64,000 nt of DNA from Mucilaginibacter sp. OK268 (GCF_900103125.1 NZ_FNJV01000008.1:186001-250000), one strand, 5' to 3'. Numbered from the stretch's first letter, positions 6,207 through 15,588 are shown. A program made the numbers and translations. Notes: a model not told the origin generated them from the sequence alone.

Positions 6207-8741
6207 TTAGCGTCCGCCTCCTGCTGGTACACCACCGCCTTGATCACCTTGTTTCTGGTCGTCATTATTGACACCTTTTTTAGGTTGTTGCGGGTTGCTA
6301 AAGCTTAACTTACCAAAGCTATAGCTAAAGGTTATACCAAATGAGCGGAACGGAAACGCGAACTTGCTTGATTGCGTAAACGTTGGCGTTTTAATATTTG
6401 AATCAAAGTTTTTGTAAGTGCTAAATGGTTCAATAGCATTAAGACCAATTGAGGCTCTTTTCTCCATAAACTGTTTTTTAACACCTACACCAAATATACT
6501 GAATGAAGGATTTGAACCCTGTATAGTACGCCTGGCCGAGTTTTGAACCGCAAAGGCCTCGGCTATAAAGCCACTTGGCAAAGTAACAGACCCGCTCAGG
6601 AACGCATTGTATTGTACCTGCGTACTTAGTTGGGTTTGCTGTGTTTTAAACTCATCATAAGGTGTTGGTTTATAGGTATAAACGTTAACACTACCACGTA
6701 TAGTTAATATTTTGATCGGGTTAACCGAGCCAAAAAAACTGGCGCCAAACGAGTTATTTACACCTATGTTGTTAAAGGTGGTAATACTTGCATTCTGTCC
6801 AACAGTAGCTACATCAAGAGGTGTGGCCAAACCTTCGATCAACCCTGAAGTATGCTTATAATAGGCCGATAAGTTAATAACTGACGACTTGATAAAGGTA
6901 TTATAACCCAGTTCAACTGTTTGTGATACTTCTGGCGCTAACTCTGGGTTACCAACCGTTTGCGCGGTGATATTGCTTTTGTTAACAAACGGATTCAAAA
7001 ACTGTAAGCTTGGGCGTGTAATACGTTTGCTATATGACACCTTGATAGTTTGTGTTGGGCTTATTTGTTTTTGAACAGTTAAACTTGGTATAAAGGTATT
7101 ATAGTTCTGGTCAAAAGGCTGCACATCCTGTACTGCATTGGTTGGCTCGCCATGTATATCGGTATTTTCAAGTCGTGCACCAGCCAGTATGGAGTAACCC
7201 TTTTGCAGCGTAAAGGTAAATACGGTATAACCCGCAAAAACTGTCTGGTTATATTTGTATGTGTTAGTATTATTGGGATCGAGCACAAACTCATCGGTAG
7301 TTGAGGGAATAAAGTAGTCAGAAACACTACCTATCCTCCTGATTATATTTTTACCGCCGGCCTCAATTTTAAGCACTTTACTTACTGGCAAAGTATAATC
7401 TAACTGAAAAGTGTATTCATTATTGGTACCGTCAATATTATTTTTTTGATTAGTAAACTTAGGGTGTGTAAAATCAGCAGGATAATCAAAAAAACTGGTA
7501 TAATCGGTCACAATTTTGCTGTGGCTCCATTGGGTCGAGAATGCTAATTCATGTCCTTCTTTTTTAAACTTGTGTGTATAATCAACATTCCAGTCAAATC
7601 CGCCAAAAGTATTATGTCCTAAGGTATTACTTGAATAAGCCTGTTTTAACGTATCGCCATACAACTGGTTAGTACTTGACTTACTGTTAGGATCAAAACC
7701 ACCCTGGTTTACCCTGATGGATGTTCTTAAATTATTAAAGGCATTAAAATCATAACCCGCAGATACAGAACCAATGATACCATGACGCTTAACCCTGCTT
7801 GTACCGTTGCTGCTTTGTGAAAAATGGGTAGAAGCATCAGGGTTATCAGCATTAAAGCTTTGTTCAGATGAAGTTATGGATGTTTGCGGCCAGGTCATAT
7901 TACCACCCACGTTAGCAGATAAGCTTAAACGGTTGTGGTTATAGTTAATATTTGCGTTACCATTATTTTGACGCGTACCCAAACCACCGCTCACAGAACC
8001 ACTGATACCTGATACATTTTTTTGTTTGGTAATGATGTTCAGGATACCTGCAGAGCCTTCAGCATCATATTTAGCTGATGGTGAGGTAACCACTTCGATG
8101 CTCTTGATCTGATCGGCAGGGATTGTTTTTAATACATCCGATAAACTGGCCGATGTAGCACCTGATGGCTTGCCATTTATCAATACACGTACGTTTTGAT
8201 CGCCGCGGATAGATACGTTACCGTTAAGGTCAACTGCTACTAAAGGCACCTTTTGCAGTACATCCGTAGCATTACCACCTGCGGCGGTAAGGTCTTTCTC
8301 TGCATTATAAACTATCTTATCAATCCGGTTCTCGATGAGTGGCGCCTGGCCAACTACGTTAACTTCTTTCAGTGTTTTGGAACCTGGGGCTAAAAGCACA
8401 TTGCCCACTTTATTATCCGGCTTTGATGCCGTGGTAACCACAGGGTCAATAGTTTTTGCCGGATAGCCAATAAACGATATCACCAGTTTATAACTGCCGG
8501 GCTTTACGTTATCCAGTTTAAAGTTACCTTTTTCATCAGTTACCACACCGGTAATAGGCGATTTGCCACCACTGCGATATAAACCCACAGTAGTATAATC
8601 CATTGGTTTTTTTGTAATGGAGTCGATCACCGTGCCCGATATCCGGCCCGTTGTAGTTGGCCCGCTCCCTCCCACACCAAACTGGGCTTTCGCCGAAAGT
8701 GCAAAACAAAAAAGTGCTATAAGTATGTAAAAACGTTTCAT
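6207..8741 (-). CDS. TonB-dependent-receptor-like outer membrane beta-barrel protein
   Basis: An 844-residue outer-membrane protein. Order: signal peptide (MKRFYILIALFCFALSAKAQ), a carboxypeptidase-regulatory-like beta-sandwich (about 34-115, GRISGTVIDSITKKPMDYTT), a plug domain (about 125-240, with VLQKVPLVAVDLNGNVSIRG, VRVLINGKPSG and SAGILNIITKQ), then a long barrel of the OMP_b-brl_3 type. The last barrel strand FGITFSYSFGKLSF is followed by a Gln/Asp/Gly-rich tail of about 30 residues (KKGVNNDDQKQGDQGGG), which is unusual after the closing strand. No SusD partner is adjacent, so the cargo is unknown. A TATTTTCG -7 element is at 8767-8774 with TTTG 17 bases upstream. Confidence 0.88.
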   Translation of the reverse strand: MKRFYILIALFCFALSAKAQFGVGGSGPTTTGRISGTVIDSITKKPMDYTTVGLYRSGGKSPITGVVTDEKGNFKLDNVKPGSYKLVISFIGYPAKTIDPVVTTASKPDNKVGNVLLAPGSKTLKEVNVVGQAPLIENRIDKIVYNAEKDLTAAGGNATDVLQKVPLVAVDLNGNVSIRGDQNVRVLINGKPSGATSASLSDVLKTIPADQIKSIEVVTSPSAKYDAEGSAGILNIITKQKNVSGISGSVSGGLGTRQNNGNANINYNHNRLSLSANVGGNMTWPQTSITSSEQSFNADNPDASTHFSQSSNGTSRVKRHGIIGSVSAGYDFNAFNNLRTSIRVNQGGFDPNSKSSTNQLYGDTLKQAYSSNTLGHNTFGGFDWNVDYTHKFKKEGHELAFSTQWSHSKIVTDYTSFFDYPADFTHPKFTNQKNNIDGTNNEYTFQLDYTLPVSKVLKIEAGGKNIIRRIGSVSDYFIPSTTDEFVLDPNNTNTYKYNQTVFAGYTVFTFTLQKGYSILAGARLENTDIHGEPTNAVQDVQPFDQNYNTFIPSLTVQKQISPTQTIKVSYSKRITRPSLQFLNPFVNKSNITAQTVGNPELAPEVSQTVELGYNTFIKSSVINLSAYYKHTSGLIEGLATPLDVATVGQNASITTFNNIGVNNSFGASFFGSVNPIKILTIRGSVNVYTYKPTPYDEFKTQQTQLSTQVQYNAFLSGSVTLPSGFIAEAFAVQNSARRTIQGSNPSFSIFGVGVKKQFMEKRASIGLNAIEPFSTYKNFDSNIKTPTFTQSSKFAFPFRSFGITFSYSFGKLSFSNPQQPKKGVNNDDQKQGDQGGGVPAGGGR

Positions 8742-8766
8742 TTATAAGGATTTTCGTAATTGGAGG

Positions 8767-8774
8767 CGAAAATA
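8767..8774 (-). promoter_or_regulatory. Promoter of the beta-barrel receptor gene
   Basis: On the minus strand TATTTTCG (one change from TAnnTTTG) lies 25 bases from the ATG, with TTTG 17 bases further upstream as a -33 box. Confidence 0.45.
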
Positions 8775-8895
8775 GATTAAATGTTACACCCCAAACTTTT
8801 ATTTTTTTAGGAAATTAGTAATTGTCATGTATATGTTACACTAAGAAGATATTAACGCTGTGTAAACTTCCTTACATGTCATTGTCCGATAAAAA

Positions 8896-8991
8896 GTCAT
8901 GCCGAATTTATTTCGGCATCCCACGTGTTAGGTACGCAGTAAGCAAGATGATGACCTTGCTTATGGGATGCTGAAACAAGTTCAGCATGAC
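8896..8991. repeat. Type B (BIME-like) repeat, copy 1
   Basis: Two hairpins face each other: ATGCCGAA-TTTAT-TTCGGCAT and ATGCTGAA-ACAAG-TTCAGCAT, each with an 8-base stem and 5-base loop, bounded by GTC and GAC. An inverted second copy is at 15225-15320. Confidence 0.9.
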
Positions 8992-9015
8992 AACAATTTT
9001 TATAATTCCTTGGGC

Positions 9016-11874
9016 TTAAACCACCATGTTCACTATCCTGCCTTTTACTACGATCACCTTTTTAGGAGCTTTTCCGTCCAGGTATCGTTGTACATCGGCG
9101 TTGGCTAAAACAAACTCTTCAATAGCTTTGGGCTCCAGGCTTAATGATATATTGAGGTTCATTTTTGTTTTACCGTTGATAGAGATCGGGTAAGCAAACT
9201 CATCCTCCACCAGGTAAGCGCTGTTGAATTTTGGATACGGCGCGTATGATAAACTACCAGCCGGGTTACCTAACAAGGTCCACAGTTCCTCACAAATGTG
9301 CGGAGCATAAGATGATAGCACGATCACCATATCCTGTAGGATGGCCCGGTTGTTACATTTCAGGTCAGTCAGTTCGTTAACCGCGATCATAAAGCTGGAT
9401 ACCGAGGTATTGAATGAGAAACGTTCCACATCTTCCTCTACCTTGCGGATGATCTTGTGCAACGATTTCAGTTCGGCTTTGCTTGGCTCTGCATCAGACA
9501 CGCTAAACTCCCAGGCTTCGTTATGGAACAAACGCCAGAATTTACGCAGGAATTTGAACACACCCTCGATACCATTGGTATTCCATGGTTTGCTCTGCTC
9601 CAGCGGACCAAGGAACATCTCGTACATACGCAGGGTATCGGCGCCGTAGCGACTGATAATATCGTCCGGGTTCACTACGTTGAACTTAGATTTCGACATT
9701 TTTTCAACCTCTACACCACAGATGTATTTGCCGTTTTCCAATATGAATTCGGCAGTTTCAAACTCTGGTCTGAATTTTTTGAATTTCTCCAAATTCAGCA
9801 CCTCGTTCTCTACAATATTAACATCCACGTGTAATGGCGAAGTTTTGTACTCTTTGATCAACCCATGGGATACAAAAGTGTTAGTTCCGCGACCTTCTTC
9901 ATCAATTAAACGATAAACAAAGTTACTACGCCCCTGTATCATCCCCTGGTTGATGAGCTTTTTAAACGGTTCTTCTTCAACCACCAAGTCAAGATCTTTT
10001 AAAAATTTATTCCAGAAACGGCTGTATAACAAGTGCCCGGTAGCATGTTCGCTACCGCCAATATATAAATCCACGTCTTTCCAATAAGCAATGGCTTCTT
10101 TGGATGCAAACTCTTTATCGTTATGCGCATCCATATAGCGGTACCAGTACCAGCTGCTACCGGCCCATCCCGGCATGGTGCTTAGTTCATATTCACCTTC
10201 CGGATGTTTCCAGCCTTCAGCTCTGCCTAATGGTGGTTCGCCGCTTTCAGTTGGCAAATATTTATCAACTTCGGGCAATAACAACGGTAAATGCTGCTCT
10301 TCAATTAAATGAGGCAACCCATCTTTAAAATAAACCGGCACCGGCTCTCCCCAGTAACGCTGACGGCCAAATATGGCATCGCGCATCCTGAAGTTCACTT
10401 TGGCTTTACCTGCACCAATGGCTTCCAGTTTGGCAATTACGGCAGCGGTTGCTTCCTTGTAAGCAAGCCCGTTCATAAAGTCGGAATTGATATACTTCCC
10501 CTCTTTGGTTGGGTCGGCTTCTGTTTCGATATTTTGTATATCGATAATAGGTACTATCGGCAGGTTAAAATGCTTAGCAAATAAATAATCGCGCTGATCA
10601 CCAGATGGCACGGCCATTACGGCACCAGTACCATATCCTGCTAAAACATAATCAGCTATCCAGATCGGGATCCTTTCGTTATTTAATGGGTTCAACACAT
10701 AGCTTCCGGTAAAAGCACCAGATACTGTTTTGGCATCAGCCATCCTGTCTAACTCCGATTTCTTTTTGGTTTGGGTGATATATGCGTCAATATCCGCCTT
10801 TTGCTCAGGCGTCGTTAACGCTGCAACCAATTCATGTTCAGGTGCTATCACCAAAAAGGTAACCCCAAAAATGGTATCAACACGGGTTGTGAAAACTTCT
10901 ATAAAATTGACCTCACCCCGACCCTCTCCAAAGGAGAGGGAGTTATCAACTTTTTTTTCCAAAGTCCTCTCCTTTGGAGAGGATTTAGGAGAAGTCTCAA
11001 TCGGAAATTTCACGCTTGCACCAGTGCTTTTGCCTATCCAGTTGCGCTGCATTTCTTTCAATGGCTCGGGCCAGTCAATGGTGTCCAATCCCTGCAACAG
11101 GCGTTCGGCATAGGCGGTAATGCGCATGCTCCACTGCATCATTTTCTTTTGCTCCACAGGGTAACCACCACGCTCGCTAAAGCCGTCTTTCACCTCGTCA
11201 TTAGCCAATACGGTACCTAAAGCGGGGCACCAGTTTACGGTGCTTTCACGCAGATAAGTTAAACGGTATTTTAACAGTTCACTTTGCTGTTCGCGGTTGC
11301 CTAAGGCTTTCCACTCATCAGCAGTAAAACTTAAAACTTCTTCGTCACATACGGCATTAATTCCTGCCGAGCCTTTTTGCTCAAAATGAGCTACCAGTTT
11401 GGCAATGGATTCGGCCTTGTCGGCATCCTTATTATACCAGGAATTGAACAGCTGCATAAAGATCCACTGTGTCCACTTATAATAATCGGGCGAGCTGGTA
11501 CGCACTTCCCGGCTCCAATCAAACGAGAAACCGATCTGATCCAACTGGCGGCGATAGGTAGCAATATTATCAGCAGTAGTAATAGCAGGGTGTTGCCCGG
11601 TTTGTATGGCATACTGCTCGGCCGGCAAGCCAAAGCTATCGTAACCCATTGGGTGCAACACGTTAAAACCTTTTAAACGTTTATAGCGTGCAAAAATATC
11701 AGAGGCAATATAACCCAGCGGATGGCCCACATGCAGCCCCGCACCCGATGGGTAAGGGAACATATCCAGCACATAATACTTAGGTTTGGCGCTTTTATCC
11801 TCAGCTTTAAAGGTTCCGTTCTGGGCCCAAAACTGCTGCCACTTTTGCTCTATATCTTTAAATTGATAGTCCAT
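9016..11874 (-). CDS. leuS: Leucyl-tRNA synthetase with in-frame palindromic insertion
   Basis: A 952-residue class I aminoacyl-tRNA synthetase that charges tRNA-Leu. Visible: HVGH (48-51) in the Rossmann fold, the CP1 editing domain (about 220-430) with the threonine-rich TTRVDTIFG and the GTGAVMAVPSGDQRD motif, LYIGGSEHATGHLLYSRFW, and KMSKS (725-729). Residues about 293-324, between VKFPI and IEVFTTR, have no counterpart in other LeuRS and are encoded by a type D palindromic repeat (10910-11000) read in frame. The insertion sits in the entry to the editing domain, a permissive hairpin, so the enzyme is probably active. A TAATTTCG element at 11900-11907 is a plausible -7 box. Confidence 0.97.
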   Translation of the reverse strand: MDYQFKDIEQKWQQFWAQNGTFKAEDKSAKPKYYVLDMFPYPSGAGLHVGHPLGYIASDIFARYKRLKGFNVLHPMGYDSFGLPAEQYAIQTGQHPAITTADNIATYRRQLDQIGFSFDWSREVRTSSPDYYKWTQWIFMQLFNSWYNKDADKAESIAKLVAHFEQKGSAGINAVCDEEVLSFTADEWKALGNREQQSELLKYRLTYLRESTVNWCPALGTVLANDEVKDGFSERGGYPVEQKKMMQWSMRITAYAERLLQGLDTIDWPEPLKEMQRNWIGKSTGASVKFPIETSPKSSPKERTLEKKVDNSLSFGEGRGEVNFIEVFTTRVDTIFGVTFLVIAPEHELVAALTTPEQKADIDAYITQTKKKSELDRMADAKTVSGAFTGSYVLNPLNNERIPIWIADYVLAGYGTGAVMAVPSGDQRDYLFAKHFNLPIVPIIDIQNIETEADPTKEGKYINSDFMNGLAYKEATAAVIAKLEAIGAGKAKVNFRMRDAIFGRQRYWGEPVPVYFKDGLPHLIEEQHLPLLLPEVDKYLPTESGEPPLGRAEGWKHPEGEYELSTMPGWAGSSWYWYRYMDAHNDKEFASKEAIAYWKDVDLYIGGSEHATGHLLYSRFWNKFLKDLDLVVEEEPFKKLINQGMIQGRSNFVYRLIDEEGRGTNTFVSHGLIKEYKTSPLHVDVNIVENEVLNLEKFKKFRPEFETAEFILENGKYICGVEVEKMSKSKFNVVNPDDIISRYGADTLRMYEMFLGPLEQSKPWNTNGIEGVFKFLRKFWRLFHNEAWEFSVSDAEPSKAELKSLHKIIRKVEEDVERFSFNTSVSSFMIAVNELTDLKCNNRAILQDMVIVLSSYAPHICEELWTLLGNPAGSLSYAPYPKFNSAYLVEDEFAYPISINGKTKMNLNISLSLEPKAIEEFVLANADVQRYLDGKAPKKVIVVKGRIVNMVV
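10910..11000. repeat. Type D repeat inside leuS
   Basis: Contains two self-complementary blocks, CCCTCTCCAAAGGAGAGGG (10922-10940) and CCTCTCCTTTGGAGAGG (10967-10983), joined by an AT-rich linker and bounded on the left by CCTCACCCCG, as in the intergenic copies at 32008-32161. Its length keeps the leuS frame open. Confidence 0.9.
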
Positions 11875-12050
11875 TTTATTGTTTACACGTATGAGGTTGC
11901 GAAATTAAGAAAATACCTATTAGTTTGGTAGTATATTGATGCTTTGTTTGTTATGTTCTGTGGATAATTCGATCCGGTCGGCAAACATACGCCAGGTTTT
12001 CCCCACAAATTAATTTGAATCCCCTTTTCCTTAATTCATTGATAATAAGT

Positions 12051-12058
12051 TAAATTTG
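12051..12058 (+). promoter_or_regulatory. -7 promoter element for the lipoprotein gene
   Basis: TAAATTTG matches TAnnTTTG exactly, 22 bases before the ATG at 12081. Confidence 0.55.
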
Positions 12059-12080
12059 CAAAGAACACCAAACCTTTTTT

Positions 12081-12875
12081 ATGAAACAGTACCCCAAACT
12101 CACCTTTTTACTACTTGCCTGCATAGCCATTGGCTACTCTGCATGTATCAAATCAGCAAATATTAATAACAAAAGTAATCCCAGTACGGTAAGCACCAAA
12201 GTGGTCAGCAGCAATATCGCGATGAACCTTAAACAGATACTGTATGGCGAATATGGCTCGTTCAGTATTGCAGATGGTGCTAATATGCCCGATAATATGG
12301 ATCAAAACCACAAAGGGCGGCTGAAAGTACAATCAACCCACAGTCCGGACTGCGACTTTAAAATTGATACGGCTTTCCAGTTCTCGCTTGACCTGAGCGA
12401 TACCGCCAAATTTAGCATCTGGAACAAGATCAAATATAACGTACAGTGCACTGGCGGAACACTTTCGGGCATCAGTGTATACGATAGCTTATATGTTACC
12501 ATCACATCAAATGAATATATCGTACTGACTAAAAGCGGCGAAACGCTCAGCATGAAGCTATTAACGCCGGGTGATAAAAATTCGCAATTATCTATGAACG
12601 GCTCTATGAATGTTTATGCCAATCTGCAGGCCAAAACAACAGCACAAAAAACAACTATTTCAAGCTATAATTTTTCGTTCAACTCGCTTATCATCGACCC
12701 AACAAAAGATGGGGATATCATCAGCGGATCGGCCAGCTTTGCTACCAAAGGCAGCGGTGCCGATGGTACCTGGGATTATAAAGGCACTATTCAATTCCTG
12801 CCTAACCACCGGGTAAAAATAGTGATCAGTGGATCATCCTATACCTACGATCTGCAAACGGGGCTAGCAGCATAA
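12081..12875 (+). CDS. Hypothetical lipoprotein
   Basis: A 264-residue protein with a type II signal peptide: MKQYPK, a hydrophobic core, and a lipobox ending GYSAC with the lipidated Cys at residue 22. The mature part is rich in Ser, Thr and Asn and in alternating hydrophobic residues (FQFSLDLSDTAKFSIW, SISVYDSLYVTIT-like pattern, YNFSFNSLIIDPTKDGD), suggesting a beta-sandwich or jelly-roll. I recognise no domain. It is a single gene with its own promoter and a shared terminator. Being a lipoprotein, it is likely held at the inner or outer membrane. Confidence 0.75.
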   Translation: MKQYPKLTFLLLACIAIGYSACIKSANINNKSNPSTVSTKVVSSNIAMNLKQILYGEYGSFSIADGANMPDNMDQNHKGRLKVQSTHSPDCDFKIDTAFQFSLDLSDTAKFSIWNKIKYNVQCTGGTLSGISVYDSLYVTITSNEYIVLTKSGETLSMKLLTPGDKNSQLSMNGSMNVYANLQAKTTAQKTTISSYNFSFNSLIIDPTKDGDIISGSASFATKGSGADGTWDYKGTIQFLPNHRVKIVISGSSYTYDLQTGLAA

Positions 12876-12900
12876 ATTACTCACCCGGATCAAAAACATA

Positions 12901-12928
12901 AAAAACCCGCCTAAAAAGCGGGTTTTTC
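12901..12928. terminator. Bidirectional rho-independent terminator
   Basis: AAAAACCCGC and GCGGGTTTTT pair around CTAAAAA between the convergent lipoprotein and sigma factor genes. Confidence 0.9.
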
Positions 12929-12957
12929 TATGATATATAATTTGAGTTTAATAGATA

Positions 12958-13494
12958 TTAATTCTCCGCGTAAACGGGTTTCGCAATACCGTTATCGTAC
13001 GCTTTCAAGTTCTTTTTCAGCAACTTGCGGGCTACGTGGATGCGGGTTTTTACAGTACCGATCGGGATATCCAGATGATCGGCAATTTCGTGGTATTTAT
13101 GACCTTCAAAATACATGGTGAAGGGTACATAATAATCTTCGGGTAAGCGGTCAAGCGCTCTTTTGATATCGTCCATCACAAATTTTGCTTCGCCTTGATT
13201 TTTTGTCGAGCTGTATACCAGGTTTGGAGAAGATATCTCGTCAGACTTGGTAACAAAAGTGCTCATTTTAACAAAACGGCGATAGTTGTTGATGAATGTA
13301 TTTTTCATGATGGTGTATAACCATCCTTTTAAATTAGTACCCTCTTTAAACTTATTGTAATAAGTTATGGCCTTCAACATTGTATCCTGGACAAGGTCGT
13401 TAGCATCATCTGCGTCATGCGTAAAATGAAGGGCGTAAGACCTTAATGAACTTGCCTGACGTAGTACTAGGGTGTTAAACTCAATCTTTGTCAT
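12958..13494 (-). CDS. ECF-type sigma-70 family RNA polymerase sigma factor
   Basis: A 178-residue sigma factor with region 2 (about 10-80: SLRSYALHFTHDADDANDLV, GWLYTIMKNTFINNYRR) and region 4 (about 115-165: LPEDYYVPFTMYFEGHKYHE, GTVKTRIHVARKLL). The ATG at 13494 gives the usual start MTKIEFNTLV; an in-frame TTG eight codons upstream is less likely. There is no anti-sigma gene next to it, so control probably lies elsewhere or at transcription. It belongs to the abundant class of Bacteroidota ECF factors with a strongly conserved RRKLLK end; the regulon cannot be inferred. Confidence 0.92.
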   Translation of the reverse strand: MTKIEFNTLVLRQASSLRSYALHFTHDADDANDLVQDTMLKAITYYNKFKEGTNLKGWLYTIMKNTFINNYRRFVKMSTFVTKSDEISSPNLVYSSTKNQGEAKFVMDDIKRALDRLPEDYYVPFTMYFEGHKYHEIADHLDIPIGTVKTRIHVARKLLKKNLKAYDNGIAKPVYAEN

Positions 13495-13759
13495 TTTGTT
13501 AAAGTTTTGTATCAACACTTAGGCAACCATGATGCCACTTAAAAATTGAGCTTTTAACCCGAACAATGACGAAAGAGATTTTTTCAGAAAAAATTAAGTG
13601 TGTAAAAATTACACCATATAGACAATTAACGAACTGAAAAGCAGAGTATTAAAGATAAAAATCAACCAAAATGAAAAAGCAATGAAATTAACTAATGTAA
13701 CAAGAATGTTATACAATTGACGCTAAACGAAACCAAAAGTTTAATTAGAATAAAATTAT

Positions 13760-14779
13760 TTAACTAATAATATTCACTTCGCGTTGTAGCATAACGCCAA
13801 ATTTAGTGTACACACTGTCTATGATTTGCGACGAAAAACTGTACACTTCCTTGCCGGTGGCACCGCCATGGTTCACCAATACCAGCGCTTGATTTTTCCA
13901 GGTACCCGTATTTCCTACTACTTTTCCCTTCCAGCCACACTGTTCAATAAGCCAGCCGGCTGCTAATTTGATCAAGCCATCACCACCGGGATAATTGACC
14001 ACGTCGGGGAATTTTGCCTGGATTACATTGAAATCCTCCACACTGATCAAGGGGTTTTTAAAGAAACTGCCTGCATTACCTATAGTTGATGGATCAGGTA
14101 GTTTAGACACCCTGATATGTGATACCACCGCCGAAACATCTTTTATAGTAGGCGCGGTAATTCCCCGATTGGCTAACTCCTGCCCGATAGCACCATATTG
14201 TGTATTGATATCAGGAATAAGTGATAACTGGAATTTTACCGATACGATTATATACAGCCCCTTGAGTTCATTTTTAAATACACTCTCGCGATAGCCAAAT
14301 TTGCAATCTTCTTTTGTAAATGTTTTAAAAGTGCCGCTTGCTATTTCAAAAGCACGACAACTCAAAAAGGCATCCTTCAGCTCCACGCCGTAAGCGCCGA
14401 TGTTTTGGATAGGTGATGCACCTACCGAACCGGGGATCAGGCTCAGGTTTTCGATACCGGCATATTCACGGGCTACGCAGAAGTTCACCAGGTCGTTCCA
14501 TACTTCGCCGCCGCCGGCTTCCACAAAAACATCGTTATGACTGATGCGGTGCTCAATCCCACGGATATTCATACGGATCACCAGTCCTTCAAAATTACTC
14601 ACCAGCAGCAGGTTGCTGCCACCGCCCAACACCAGCCGGTCAATTTGCAGCCATTGCGGATCGGCAAACAACTCCACCAGTTCATCCTCGTGGGCTATCT
14701 CCACAAAATAACGGGCATAAGCGTCGATACCAAAGGTGTTAAAGTTTTTGAGGGATACGTTTTCCTGTATTTGCAGCAT
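13760..14779 (-). CDS. murB: UDP-N-acetylenolpyruvoylglucosamine reductase MurB
   Basis: A 339-residue FAD enzyme that reduces UDP-GlcNAc-enolpyruvate to UDP-N-acetylmuramate in peptidoglycan synthesis. Motifs: SLKNFNTFGIDAYARYFVE at the start, the FAD-binding LVLGGGSNLLLV, SLIPGSVGASPIQNIGAYGV, FGYRESVFKN, IGNAGSFFKNP (with the catalytic Ser), and LAAGWLIEQCGWKG near the C-terminus. Length and the Tyr-containing loop fit type I MurB as in E. coli. It is monocistronic; the 5' flank carries a repeat of GATGTCGGAT words. Confidence 0.96.
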   Translation of the reverse strand: MLQIQENVSLKNFNTFGIDAYARYFVEIAHEDELVELFADPQWLQIDRLVLGGGSNLLLVSNFEGLVIRMNIRGIEHRISHNDVFVEAGGGEVWNDLVNFCVAREYAGIENLSLIPGSVGASPIQNIGAYGVELKDAFLSCRAFEIASGTFKTFTKEDCKFGYRESVFKNELKGLYIIVSVKFQLSLIPDINTQYGAIGQELANRGITAPTIKDVSAVVSHIRVSKLPDPSTIGNAGSFFKNPLISVEDFNVIQAKFPDVVNYPGGDGLIKLAAGWLIEQCGWKGKVVGNTGTWKNQALVLVNHGGATGKEVYSFSSQIIDSVYTKFGVMLQREVNIIS

Positions 14780-15224
14780 ATTTTTTGATGTCGGATATCG
14801 GATGTTCGATGTCGGATTTATTGGGGGCGAATTTCGGAATTTTATTTTATTGCCTGCGGTTATTGTATCCCCGCTATGATGAAAAACTTTTTAAACCTTA
14901 AATTTTAACAATTTCTGACTCAAAAATGGATCAAAACTGGTCGAAAACCGCTTAAAAATCATTCAAAAACCTCGATTTTAACACTTTTTAACAAGTTCCT
15001 GATGGCTTTTGAAAGGTTTAAAAAGTATTAAATTATTGATAATCAAATAACTAAGCTCAAAACAATCTCTTTTTTGCCCCCTTTGTCCTTTAACAAAACG
15101 GCCCAGCTTGCTGATAAACAGTAAACCGGGCCATTGCTCATATAAATATACGAAAATTAACAGGCAAAAGCAAACCCTGCTGAATATGTTCCGCTATGGT
15201 CGCATCCGAAAAAAAACATAATGT

Positions 15225-15320
15225 GTCATGCTGAACTTGTTTCAGCATCCCATCAGCAGGTTTAAAACCATGCCTGTCCCCAACCTCGCAGGTGAGATGC
15301 CGAAATAAATTCGGCATGAC
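15225..15320. repeat. Type B (BIME-like) repeat, copy 2, inverted relative to copy 1
   Basis: GTCATGCTGAAC...TTCAGCATCC on the left and GAGATGCCGAAATAAATTCG...CATGAC on the right: the same two 8-5-8 hairpins as at 8896-8991 in opposite orientation, with an unrelated middle. Confidence 0.9.
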
Positions 15321-15358
15321 TTATCTGATTTTCAGTCTGTGGTTGGAATGATAAGTTT

Positions 15359-15433
15359 GTCATGCTGAGGAACGAAGCATCTGTTATTAAACTTTTCAAT
15401 CGCAGAGTAGATCCTTCAACCGTTCAGGATGAC
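15359..15433. repeat. Repeat with GTCATGCTGAGG / CAGGATGAC ends
   Basis: GTCATGCTGAGGAACGAAGCAT on the left and ATCCTTCAACCGTTCAGGATGAC on the right form an imperfect inverted repeat sharing its GTCAT/ATGAC-type ends with types A, B and C. A degenerate right arm recurs at 36605-36630 (GATCCTTCGCTACG...GGATGAC). Confidence 0.65.
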
Positions 15434-15501
15434 AAATGATTTTGATTTTCTGAACTTCGCTAAAACATCATGCGCCTCCGCCGTCGCTCGGCTCCTGCCA
15501 A

Positions 15502-15588
15502 GTGACGACTATTTGCAGGCCTCTGGCCTGCGATTTAAATTATGACTTCGTTTTCTACAGCGGCCGGAGGCCGGGTAATAACTGTCAC
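15502..15588. repeat. GC-rich hairpin cluster with 3-base loops
   Basis: GCAGGCC-TCT-GGCCTGC (15515-15531) and CGGCC-GGA-GGCCG (15561-15573) lie between GTGAC (15502) and GTCAC (15584). The layout resembles the element at 2084-2187 with different sequence. Confidence 0.7.

Noticed and set aside
10910..11000. Possible frameshift or assembly error in leuS
   Set aside because: The frame and the LeuRS motifs continue normally on both sides, and the insert is a multiple of three, so an error is not needed.
10834..11220. Plus-strand frame across the leuS insertion
   Set aside because: It is antisense to a clear LeuRS gene and exists because the palindromic repeat lacks stops in several frames.
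15100..15132. Terminator-like GGCCC...GGGCC hairpin
   Set aside because: The stem is only five base pairs with a 23-base loop and no T-run.
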